Positions 33,762-41,348 of a stretch of DNA of 51,808 bases are shown piece by piece. The number at the start of each line of letters is the position of its first letter. The first letter of the stretch is position 1. Under the pieces are notes generated by a model. The model searched no databases and was not told the origin of the DNA. It saw nothing but the letters and a program-made list of their open reading frames with translations. Both the position numbers and the translations under genes were made by a program. This stretch comes from an uncultured Bifidobacterium sp. (GTDB lineage: Bacteria > Actinomycetota > Actinomycetes > Actinomycetales > Bifidobacteriaceae), in assembly GCA_937874315.1 (NCBI GenBank), contig CALNAE010000129.1:1-51808 (forward strand). Direction: 5' to 3'.

Positions 33762-34586
33762 TCAGGCTTTCAACTGGCGCAGGCCGTCGGCCAGCAGCCA
33801 GAGGGCGCGATTCAGGCGGATGCCGTTGTCGATGCCCTGCACGGGTCGGGTGGTCTGGCGGCGACCGTTGGTCGCGCGGGCGGACAGGCCGCCTTTGATG
33901 AGGTTTTCCTGCGTGCGGTTGAACACGCTCCACAGGTCGCGGCGGCTGTCGTCGTGACGGCGCGGCATCAGGATTTGCGATTCCGTGATGGGCGCGGGCT
34001 TGTCTTCGTCGTACTTCAACGCCAGCGCGGCGCGGGCGAAGACTTCGGCCTCGCCGTTGTCCAGCGTGATGGCCTGCATGGCATCGCGGGATTCCTGCGC
34101 CCGACCAAAGCCGTGCAGTACGTCATAGGCGCCTCCGATGACGTGGCCGGCGATGTCGCCCTTATGGGGCACGCGCACGTCCGCCACGGTGTCGCCGCAG
34201 ACCAGTCCGTTCTGGCACACGAAACGGAACATGCCAGCCAGCATCTGAAGGCTGCTCGTCCCGTCATGGGAGTTCAGCAGGATGATTTCGTTGGCCTCCG
34301 CGTCATTAACCTGACTGGCATGGCGCAGCCGAATCATGTGCTTGGTGTAGTCGCGGCGGTCGTCCTGCCGAACGCGGGTCTGACACACCATGAAGGGCTG
34401 AAAACCCTCCCTGCGCAGTTCGGTCAGCAAGGCGGCGGTGGGGATGTAGCTGTACCGTTCCGAGCGGCTTTCGTGCGGGGCCTCCGCAAAGATGGACGGG
34501 GCCACGCCGCGAATCTGGTTATCCGACAAGGGATGTTCCGAGCGCAGCACCGGGGAACGGGAAGCGAAACGGGTTGCGAGTTGCAT
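33762..34586 (-). CDS. DUF932 (phage/plasmid-like) protein
   Basis: A 274-aa protein of the DUF932 family. Marks are FQPFMVCQTRVRQDDRRDYTKHMIRLRH, EANEIILLNSHDGTSSLQMLAGMFRFVCQNGLVCGD and HVIGGAYDVLHGFG. Start at ATG 34586 (MQLATRFASRSPVL) follows AGGAGA; a longer in-frame start further right is less likely. DUF932 proteins are common beside ParB-like genes on plasmids and ICEs, sometimes related to the LGT-TM/YfjQ group, but have no assigned activity. It lies 80 bases upstream of the ParB-like gene in the same direction. Confidence 0.82.
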   Translation of the reverse strand: MQLATRFASRSPVLRSEHPLSDNQIRGVAPSIFAEAPHESRSERYSYIPTAALLTELRREGFQPFMVCQTRVRQDDRRDYTKHMIRLRHASQVNDAEANEIILLNSHDGTSSLQMLAGMFRFVCQNGLVCGDTVADVRVPHKGDIAGHVIGGAYDVLHGFGRAQESRDAMQAITLDNGEAEVFARAALALKYDEDKPAPITESQILMPRRHDDSRRDLWSVFNRTQENLIKGGLSARATNGRRQTTRPVQGIDNGIRLNRALWLLADGLRQLKA

Positions 34587-34823
34587 GATCTTTCTCCTGA
34601 CAAAGGGTTTGCCGTTGAAACCGCACACCGGATTCCTAGATTCGGAGCCCGCCTTTCGGCTTTCCGGTGGGGTCGGCGCGGAGACCTGGGCTGGCCTCGT
34701 TGCCACCGTCTTTCCTGAGTTCATCGCCCGCGACGGTCAGGAGCGCGCGGACGGAAGCCGTCAAGGAGGAAAGCGCCGGGTGGGTGCGGCCCGCAGCGCA
34801 GCGAGGACACGGCCCGGCGCGCC
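34587..34823. other. Intergenic segment between DUF932 and the putative rightward promoter
   Basis: These 237 bases separate the leftward DUF932 gene from a rightward transcription unit. I see no gene. The part next to DUF932 should contain its promoter, but no clear element was identified. Confidence 0.3.
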
Positions 34824-35090
34824 TTGATGGCGCACGGCCGCGGGCTACAGTCGCGGACAAGGTGATGAAGTCAGGGGAGACGGCTGGACAGGCAACGGCC
34901 GCTGCGTTGGCGCAGCCCCCACGCAAGCGAAGCGCGCAGGCCCGAAGCTGGAAGCCGGGCCGAAGGCGTCAGCCGAGCGGAGCGAGGGAACGATGGAAGC
35001 CCGAAGGGGGCGAGACTCGCGCAGCGAGGCTCGATGCGCAGCACGACAGCGCGGCCGGCCGTCTCTTGGCCGGGACGCCCAGATCGCAGG
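34824..35090 (+). ncRNA. Putative small RNA or long leader, unit A
   Basis: A possible sigma-70 promoter TTGATG (34824-34829), 16-base spacer, TACAGT (34846-34851) is followed by GC-rich non-coding sequence. This contains the 20-base word AAGCGAAGCGCGCAGGCCCG (34925-34944), which recurs with one change at 36775-36794 behind a similar promoter-like sequence. A GGCCGAAGGC...TCAG segment follows in both. It ends 100 bases before the 35189 gene, so it could be that gene's leader or a separate RNA. The end point is uncertain. Confidence 0.35.
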
Positions 35091-35188
35091 AGGTACCTGA
35101 AAGACAGCCGGTCGACAAAGACTCGGGTACCGACAAGCCCGCCTTGGTTAAATACGCTGCAAAGCGTCTTCAACATCAGGGACGGAGC

Positions 35189-35998
35189 ATGAGTTCAGCC
35201 CAGACCACGAACCCGCAGCAAGCCTGCGAAGCCATCCTCATCGAAGGAAAGCGCTACAACATCGAGCACGGCATCCTGCCCAGCGAGACCGCCGTCGCCG
35301 ACCGTCTGCTCGCCCGTGGCGTCGAGCTGAGGGACGCCTATGACGAGTTGTACGAGAAGCTGCACCCGCGCCCGCCGGCACTTAAGGTCTTCCTGGACCT
35401 TCTGCTGAGTACGGCGGCGTTCTGGAGCCCGGAGAAGATCGCCCAGGCGCGTGTCGCCCGGGACGAGTTGGCCGGCGTCAACCGGCAGATCGCGCGAAAG
35501 GCCGAGGAACTGGCGCAACTTCTGGAACGGCGTACCGACCTCAACAACACCTCCGGTTTCAGCAGCGAAACGCACTACCACGTCTGCGACGTGATCGAAG
35601 CGGCATCCGGGCACAACTACTTGTTCAACTCCTGGGTCAAGGATCGCCTGGATGCCCTTCGCGGCCAGTTCGATCTGAAATACTGGCCATCACTGGATCA
35701 GTTCCTTCGGGAGCTGGCCGCCGACGCGGAGAGCGCCGGCATGGAGGCCACAGACCCTTTGACCGCGGCGGCCACCGTGGCATCGCGTCCGTCACGGGCC
35801 GACTTCTTCAAGGCGCTATTCGCCTCCATCGAGGAAAACAGCGCACGTAACTACGGGCTGCTACCTAGAGGCTTCAAGCTTACCGACGGCACCCTGGCCT
35901 CGCTGGCGAACTGCGCATTGGACCTTGGGCCAGACGAGCTGGCGGACAGCACCTATGTGAAGCGGCTTCGCCAGCGCGAACGCAACGGCGGCAAGTGA
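35189..35998 (+). CDS. Hypothetical ICE protein with coiled coil
   Basis: A 269-aa protein of unknown function. ATG 35189 (MSSAQTTNPQQACEAILIEG) follows GGGACGGAG. The N-terminal third is helical with a segment like a short replication-regulator HTH (LPSETAVADRLLARGVELRDAYDELYEKLH). A coiled coil follows (ARDELAGVNRQIARKAEELAQLLERR), then ETHYHVCDVIEAASGHNYLFNSWV and a C-terminal helical region. Combination of an N-terminal binding element and coiled coil recalls KfrA-like proteins, but I cannot assign it. It converges with radC. Confidence 0.65.
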   Translation: MSSAQTTNPQQACEAILIEGKRYNIEHGILPSETAVADRLLARGVELRDAYDELYEKLHPRPPALKVFLDLLLSTAAFWSPEKIAQARVARDELAGVNRQIARKAEELAQLLERRTDLNNTSGFSSETHYHVCDVIEAASGHNYLFNSWVKDRLDALRGQFDLKYWPSLDQFLRELAADAESAGMEATDPLTAAATVASRPSRADFFKALFASIEENSARNYGLLPRGFKLTDGTLASLANCALDLGPDELADSTYVKRLRQRERNGGK

Positions 35999-36076
35999 CG
36001 CCGCGTCGGCCGCCAAGAAGCGCAATCGTGCAAACTCCCCGGCGGCGTAGCAAAAAGGGGGCGAAGCCCACCTTGG

Positions 36077-36583
36077 TCACAGCCAACCGAGTTCGGCGAA
36101 TGCCGTCGTCCGGTCGCCCGCAACGATGATGTGATCCAGCGTGCGCACCTCGACCAGCGCCAGCGCCTCCTTGAGCCGCTGGGTCAGTGCCCGATCGGCA
36201 GCGCTCGGCTCGGGATTCCCGCTTGGATGGTTGTGCGCGAAGATCACCGCCGCCGCATTGTGCTGCAGCGCCTCCTTGACGACCTCGCGCGGATACACCG
36301 ATGCCTGGTCGATGGTGCCGCGGAACATCTCGACGTACTCGATCAGCCGATGGCGCGTGTCGAGGAATAGGATTGCGAAGACCTCATGCTCGAAGCCGGC
36401 GAGCTTGGTGCGCAGATACTCCTTGACCACTGCCGGTGAACTGAACTCGGTACCGCGCTGCATCTTCTGGTCGATGACCCGACGCGCGGCCTCCAGAATC
36501 TGGTCGGCCGACGCCGGCAGATAGCGGCCACGGCCGTCACGCACTAGCAGCGACGCATCGGAAGAGAGGGAAAGCTGCGACAT
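36077..36583 (-). CDS. radC: RadC family JAMM/MPN protein
   Basis: A 168-aa short RadC (no N-terminal HhH region) as commonly carried by ICEs and genomic islands. The JAMM motif is complete: Glu in FEHEVFAILFLD (E65 or E67), H117-N-H119-P-SG-NPEPS and D130. Despite the name, a radiation-repair role is not supported in E. coli, and its true substrate is unknown. It lies leftward, upstream of the rightward conjugation-like operon, so this element encodes two JAMM-type proteins. Confidence 0.9.
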   Translation of the reverse strand: MSQLSLSSDASLLVRDGRGRYLPASADQILEAARRVIDQKMQRGTEFSSPAVVKEYLRTKLAGFEHEVFAILFLDTRHRLIEYVEMFRGTIDQASVYPREVVKEALQHNAAAVIFAHNHPSGNPEPSAADRALTQRLKEALALVEVRTLDHIIVAGDRTTAFAELGWL

Positions 36584-36702
36584 GATCGTGCTCCGGTTGC
36601 TCGGGCGGAATTGCCCGGAACCGGCGCCAGCACGGCGCAGCGCAAGCAGTCAGGGGGCGAAGCCGGCCGCCAGGACGCCAGCGCGCAAGGCGCGCGCCGC
36701 CC

Positions 36703-36900
36703 TTGACGGCGAGAACGCCGTGGTACGGTGAGGGGAAACAGCAAGACCGCCCCATGCCATACACGAACCTCGGCAAGCGGAGCGCGCAGGCCCGCCAGGG
36801 CCGGAGGCCTCAGGGATCAAAGCCGGATGGCCGCGGCTCGCCAGAGGCGCAGGGCGCAGCCCACGAACCCAACGGCGCAACGCTGGGACGCCACTCCTTT
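36703..36900 (+). ncRNA. Putative small RNA, unit B
   Basis: A promoter-like TTGACG (36703-36708), 15-base spacer, TACGGT (36724-36729) lies upstream of AAGCGGAGCGCGCAGGCCCG (36775-36794). This 20-mer is 19/20 identical to the one in unit A, and is followed by GGCCGGAGGCCTCAG. No protein frame is supported. The next gene has its own promoter at 36,950, so a free RNA is plausible. The 3' end was placed at the change to AT-rich sequence near 36,900 and is a guess. Confidence 0.38.
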
Positions 36901-36949
36901 AAATGTGATGCGCGCCTCTTTTCACTGGGTTGACATCCCATATGTAGTG

Positions 36950-36980
36950 TGTTGACTGCATTTTGACTCGCACATATAGT
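36950..36980 (+). promoter_or_regulatory. Sigma-70-type promoter of the MBL/E2-E1-JAB operon
   Basis: TTGACT (36952-36957), a 17-base spacer and TATAGT (36975-36980) form a near-consensus promoter in AT-rich sequence. Another TTGACA lies at 36,931-36,936. Transcription should start around 36,986-36,988, inside the CIRCE-like element and 60 bases before the translation start. Confidence 0.7.
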
Positions 36981-36981
36981 G

Positions 36982-37008
36982 TTGGCACTCTTGGCGGTAG
37001 AGTGCTAG
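36982..37008. promoter_or_regulatory. CIRCE-like operator (HrcA-type) over the operon start site
   Basis: TTGGCACTC (36982-36990), nine bases, GAGTGCTAG (37000-37008). The CIRCE consensus is TTAGCACTC-N9-GAGTGCTAA, so each arm differs at one base and the spacer is exact. It overlaps the predicted transcription start of the operon, the position where HrcA represses heat-shock genes. HrcA itself is not encoded in the window and would be supplied by the host. Confidence 0.72.
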
Positions 37009-37049
37009 ACGCATCCGGACTGCCACCTTTCCTGAACAAGGAGCATCTC

Positions 37050-38222
37050 GTGGCAGACGTGCATAAGGTCGTTTTCTACCCGGTAGGCAATGGGGACACT
37101 ACCCAGATCGTCCTTTCCCAAGGACGCCGCGTGCTGTTTGACTTCTGCCATCGCGGTAACGCCGAAGATGCCGACACCCCGGCAATTGACCTCAAGACCC
37201 GCCTCAAGGATGAACTGAAGGAGGTTGACCGGGACTATTTCGATGTAGTCGCCTTTACTCACGCGGACTTGGATCACATCCAAGGCAGTACGGAGTTTTT
37301 CGAGCTTCAGCACGCCAAGAAATACCAAGGCGAGGGTCGGATCAAGATTCGAGAGCTTTGGGTGCCTGCCGCCATGCTGTTGGAGGAGGCCGACAACGAC
37401 CATCAGCAAGAAGAGTTCGTATTGCTTCGGCAGGAGGCACGACATCGCCTGCTCGAAGGCAAGGACATCTTGGTGTTCTCGAAACCCCTGGCCCTGATGG
37501 ACTGGCTGGAGCCTCGACTGAAGGATCGAGGCGAAGCAGTCACCGCGCGAGACCACCTTTTCATTGATGCTGGCACCATCGTCCCCGGATTTGCGCTTGC
37601 CAACGATGGCGTCGAGTTCTTTTGCCATTCCCCCTTCATCAAACATTGCGACGACGGAGACATCATCCGTAACCGCGCCTCGCTTGTGTTCAATGTGCGC
37701 TTTCAGGCGGACGGCGCGTATTACGACTACCTGGAAGTGGGTGATGCCACCTGGGAGGAAATGGAAGACATCGTCCGCACGACGAGGTACCACAAGAACG
37801 ATGATCGTCTTGCCTGGGATCTCTACAACATTCCGCACCATTGCAGTTATCTGGCGCTGAACGAGGAAGGCCAGAAAGGTGACAAAGAGACCGAGCCGAA
37901 GCCGCTGGTCAAGGAACTGTTGCTGCAAGGGAAGCGCGATGCCTACATCGTCAGTTGCAGCAAACCGATTCCCGACATCAAGGAATCCTATGAACAGGTT
38001 CAGCCGCCGCACATCCAGGCTCGTAACACCTACGAGCGCTACTTGAAGGAAGTCGGTGGACGCAAGTTCCTGGTGACGATGGAGGAGCCGAACGCCAACA
38101 AGCCCGAGCCAATCACCTTCGAGATCGCGAGTGGCGGTGTGACCTGGAAGCGTTCGGCGTCTATCGGTGCGCCGGCCATCATCACTTCGACCCCGCCGCG
38201 TGCTGGCTGGCGGGCTGGATGA
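37050..38222 (+). CDS. ComEC-type metallo-beta-lactamase-fold protein 1
   Basis: A 390-aa MBL-fold protein, first gene of the operon. GTG 37050 was chosen because AGGAG lies 6-10 bases upstream and it is downstream of the promoter; earlier in-frame starts would precede the transcription start. Metal motif is H71-A-D-L-D75-H76 in FTHADLDHI (HxDxDH form typical of ComEC/Rec2-type hydrolases). D232 in EVGDATW and H263-H264 in IPHHCSY complete the site. Substrate is unknown. MBL-fold proteins are reported neighbours of bacterial E2-E1-JAB proteins. Its stop overlaps the next start by ATGA. Confidence 0.82.
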   Translation: MADVHKVVFYPVGNGDTTQIVLSQGRRVLFDFCHRGNAEDADTPAIDLKTRLKDELKEVDRDYFDVVAFTHADLDHIQGSTEFFELQHAKKYQGEGRIKIRELWVPAAMLLEEADNDHQQEEFVLLRQEARHRLLEGKDILVFSKPLALMDWLEPRLKDRGEAVTARDHLFIDAGTIVPGFALANDGVEFFCHSPFIKHCDDGDIIRNRASLVFNVRFQADGAYYDYLEVGDATWEEMEDIVRTTRYHKNDDRLAWDLYNIPHHCSYLALNEEGQKGDKETEPKPLVKELLLQGKRDAYIVSCSKPIPDIKESYEQVQPPHIQARNTYERYLKEVGGRKFLVTMEEPNANKPEPITFEIASGGVTWKRSASIGAPAIITSTPPRAGWRAG

Positions 38223-40468
38223 TGGCTGAGGCGTACCATGAACTCGCGAACGTCGTAGAGGTCAAGGACGCCAGCGAACTCACCATCCCCCGTGCGAAGG
38301 CGCTGCTCGACGCGATTCAGCGGCAGCGCGACTATTCGCTTGTCCAGATTTTCCGCCATCCTGTTGATGGCGTTCCCACGCTTGAATGCCTTGTCGTAGA
38401 GGTCGAGTGCGACGACGTTCCTCCAAAGAACCCGATTGGTATTCAATATCGAGAGCGCTTGGCGTTATGCGTTCCGGATGACGCCAAGAAGCTGATCGAG
38501 GTTCTGGCATTGCGCCAGGACTTCCCTGTGCTGATGCATCAGAACCAGGGCGTACCGGGCGCACCAGCAAGCCTTTGCCTGTACTTCGAGCCTTCAGCGG
38601 TAGTGATGCGCACATGGACACCACAAGCGTTCCTCCGGCGCATCCAGTGGTGGCTGGAAAAGAGCGCCCGTGGCGAACTGCATCCGGCTGACCAGCCGGT
38701 TGAGCACCTGTTCTTCGCCAGCAAGTACGAACTTGTCCTGCCGTGGAATCTGGACAAGTTGCGACAGAACACGGACCAGCATTTCGTCGTCGTTCGCCAG
38801 CAAGAGCGCCCAGACGGAGGATTCACCTGTTTCTTGGTGCCTGTGGCGACGAACATCCCGCAAGCCAAGACCGCCAAGCATATCGAGCTGCTCTTGCCCT
38901 CCGTCGTTCACGGCTTCATCGAGCGTGATCCGGCGACATTGGGACAATTGGCCGATCTGCTGACGCGACGCGGAGTGGATCTCATCGGTCCCTTGCGCAC
39001 AGCCTTACAGGCCGGCATCGGTCAAACGGGAGCTATTGCTTCGAAGAATGACCAAGGGACGGTCGTTCTCTTGCACATACCGATCAGTCGAGCGGCCGAC
39101 GTCGACCCGGACCGGATCGCACGTCGAGCGTTCTTCATACCAATCAATAGCCTGGAGCTTGGTGTCGCTTGTGGTGCGCTGCTCGTCCATGAGAACCGGT
39201 ACTACCAGGATCTACTGAATCAGCAGCCATCTGCGGCTTGGCGTGACCAGCTCGTGCTGCCGATGGAAGTGCTCAGGCAGAATGACGACGCGATGGCTCG
39301 GCAGCAGTCCGGCCTCACGGAGGAGGGGCCGACAGGTGTACTGATCGGCGCAGGCTCTCTCGGTAGCGCGCTATTGAATCTATGGGGGCGCAGTGGCTGG
39401 GGGCGCTGGACCATCATCGACAAGGACCACGTCAAGCCACACAACCTTTCCCGGCACGCTGCCTATGCGCAACACGTCGGCGTAACGAAAGCTACGGTCG
39501 CCGCCGAGTTGCATGCCGCGGTAATGCAAGGGGCCACTGAGATTACCCCGATCGTGGCTGATGCTTGTGATCTTGGGCAGGAACCTGTTGCAACGGCGCT
39601 CAATGGCGCGACCTTGGTGGTTGATGCCTCAACTATCCTTGAATATCCGCGCTTGACAAGTGCGATCGACACCTTTCCGCGGCATTTCTCTGTCTTCGTC
39701 ACGCCCAATGGCAATGCGGCCGTATTGCTTGCCGAAGATGCGAAGCGATCGCAGCGGCTTCGAACATTGGAGGCGCAGTACTACCGTGCACTGATCGAGC
39801 AGGACTGGGGGCGAATCCACCTGGCTGGCCATACGGGCACGTTCTGGAGTGGGGCAAGTTGCCGCGACATTTCGCTCGTAATGCCGTATTCACGCATTAC
39901 GGGGCACGCCAGCACACTGGCTGAGCAGGTTCAATCGGCGGCAACACGCGAAGATGCCCTGATCCGCGTTTGGCAGCGTGACCCGGAACGCGGTGCCGTC
40001 GAGGTCTACGATGTTCCAGTAACGGCAGAACAGCGCCTCGAACTTGATGGGCTGGACTTATACATCGACGAAGGCGTGTTGTGTCAGTTGCGCCAACTGC
40101 GCCAGCAAGGTTTCCCCAACGAAACGGGTGGCGTACTGCTTGGCTACTACGATTTCAACATCAAGGCTGTGATTGTCGTCATGGGGCTTCCCGCTCCGCC
40201 AGACAGCAAGGCCAGCCCAACCTTTTTTGAGCGAGGCATCGAAGGGCTTGCAGAGGCCGTCAAGGAAGCCTCGGCGCGAACGGCCGGCATGGTTCGCTAT
40301 ATCGGTGAATGGCACAGTCACCCACCCGGACATTCGGCATCACCAAGTCGGGACGATCTTGTGCAGCTCATTCACCTGGCGCTTGGCATGGCCGACGATG
40401 GGCTACCTGCCGTGCAGCTCATCGTCGGCGAGAGCGATGTTCAAGTCCTGCAGGGAGCGGCGCGCTGA
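38219..40468 (+). CDS. E2-E1-JAB triple-module ubiquitin-conjugation-like protein
   Basis: A 749-aa fusion. Residues 1-165 are E2-like: Cys120 (ASLCLYFEP) is the likely thioester residue, followed by TWTPQAFLRRIQWWLEKSARGELHP, a hallmark of prokaryotic E2-like proteins. Residues about 365-600 are an E1/ThiF domain with the ATP loop GVLIGAGSLGSALL (374-387) and IIDKDHVKPHNLSRH (D401). C548 (GASCRD) is a candidate E1 cysteine. Residues 605-749 are a JAB/JAMM peptidase: E635 (NETGGVLLG), H699-S-H701-P and D712/D713. The fold order resembles Cap2 plus Cap3 of CBASS or Bil components, yet no cyclase or separate ubiquitin-like protein is encoded here. It probably activates, conjugates and deconjugates a small protein or host target. 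Confidence 0.85.
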   Translation: MMAEAYHELANVVEVKDASELTIPRAKALLDAIQRQRDYSLVQIFRHPVDGVPTLECLVVEVECDDVPPKNPIGIQYRERLALCVPDDAKKLIEVLALRQDFPVLMHQNQGVPGAPASLCLYFEPSAVVMRTWTPQAFLRRIQWWLEKSARGELHPADQPVEHLFFASKYELVLPWNLDKLRQNTDQHFVVVRQQERPDGGFTCFLVPVATNIPQAKTAKHIELLLPSVVHGFIERDPATLGQLADLLTRRGVDLIGPLRTALQAGIGQTGAIASKNDQGTVVLLHIPISRAADVDPDRIARRAFFIPINSLELGVACGALLVHENRYYQDLLNQQPSAAWRDQLVLPMEVLRQNDDAMARQQSGLTEEGPTGVLIGAGSLGSALLNLWGRSGWGRWTIIDKDHVKPHNLSRHAAYAQHVGVTKATVAAELHAAVMQGATEITPIVADACDLGQEPVATALNGATLVVDASTILEYPRLTSAIDTFPRHFSVFVTPNGNAAVLLAEDAKRSQRLRTLEAQYYRALIEQDWGRIHLAGHTGTFWSGASCRDISLVMPYSRITGHASTLAEQVQSAATREDALIRVWQRDPERGAVEVYDVPVTAEQRLELDGLDLYIDEGVLCQLRQLRQQGFPNETGGVLLGYYDFNIKAVIVVMGLPAPPDSKASPTFFERGIEGLAEAVKEASARTAGMVRYIGEWHSHPPGHSASPSRDDLVQLIHLALGMADDGLPAVQLIVGESDVQVLQGAAR

Positions 40469-40469
40469 A

Positions 40470-41348
40470 ATGCCTGGTGAGATGATCCTCAATATATGGG
40501 ACGTCCAGCACGGCGCGTGCGCGATGCTCACGCATCGCTCGCCCTTTGGAGTAGAGGGGCGCTTGGCAATGGTTGATTCGGGAGATAACGGAGATACGGG
40601 CTGGAAGCCGAGTGCCTACATCCGGCATCACCTCGGGCGCCGTGTACTGGACTATTTGTTCGTAACGAATGCGGACCTCGATCACATCAGCGACTTGAAC
40701 AACCTTTGGCAGGAAGGCATAGCTGTCTCGACCTTCATCAGGAATCGCAGCGTTTCACCTGAAGTGCTGCGAGTCATCAAGGAAGTGGGCGGGGAAGTGA
40801 CCGAGGATATCGAGCGATACTTGGATCTTCATGCTGGCTATGTCCACCCTGTAGATACCCCGTTCGATCAGAACATGGGAGGTATCACGTTCAGAGCCTT
40901 CTGGAACTCTACTCCACGCTTCTATGACACCAACAATCTGAGCATGGTGGTGTTTTTCAAGTACGGACCATTCAAGATCCTGTTCCCCGGTGATCTTGAA
41001 GAAGACGGCTGGCTTGCATTACTCGAACAGCCCGCATTCCGGGCCGAGCTAACCGGAACAACCATCCTTGTCGCTTCTCATCACGGCCGAGAGAACGGCT
41101 ATTGTGCTGAAGTTTTTAACTACTGTCGCCCGCAGGCGATAGTGATGTCAGACAAGGCCATCGTCCATGACACGCAGCGGATGACTCAGGTTTACCGGCA
41201 GCGCGTCATTGACCACTGGCCAAACGGTGTCATGGTCGCCACTACGGGGAGGAATCGCCATGTGCTGACGACGCGACGCGATGGCACGATTCAATTTCGA
41301 GTCGATGATGCCGGCCGTTTCACCATTAACACCGAGTATCGCGGATGA
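40470..41348 (+). CDS. Metallo-beta-lactamase-fold protein 2 with altered first metal ligand
   Basis: A 292-aa MBL-fold protein starting one base after the E2-E1-JAB stop. ATG 40470 (MPGEMILNIWDV) was chosen; ATG 40482 is an alternative. The metal motif reads N67-A-D-L-D71-H72 (VTNADLDHI), so the first His of HxDxDH is Asn. D175 (PGDLEEDGW) and H204-H205 (ASHHGREN) are kept. Reduced or changed metal binding is likely; it may be a regulatory partner of protein 1. The fold is closest to ComEC-type hydrolases. The stop overlaps the membrane-protein start by ATGA. Confidence 0.82.
   Translation: MPGEMILNIWDVQHGACAMLTHRSPFGVEGRLAMVDSGDNGDTGWKPSAYIRHHLGRRVLDYLFVTNADLDHISDLNNLWQEGIAVSTFIRNRSVSPEVLRVIKEVGGEVTEDIERYLDLHAGYVHPVDTPFDQNMGGITFRAFWNSTPRFYDTNNLSMVVFFKYGPFKILFPGDLEEDGWLALLEQPAFRAELTGTTILVASHHGRENGYCAEVFNYCRPQAIVMSDKAIVHDTQRMTQVYRQRVIDHWPNGVMVATTGRNRHVLTTRRDGTIQFRVDDAGRFTINTEYRG

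Noticed and set aside
32230..33957. 575-codon rightward frame
   Set aside because: Antisense to the ParB-like gene, whose own frame has clear ParB motifs.
36963..37049. Earlier in-frame start for MBL protein 1
   Set aside because: It would lie within the promoter, before the predicted transcription start. GTG 37050 has AGGAG at the right distance.
38219..40468. CBASS type II identity for the E2-E1-JAB gene
   Set aside because: No CD-NTase-like cyclase or separate Cap3 is present. E2, E1 and JAB are fused in one protein and the neighbours are MBL-fold proteins.
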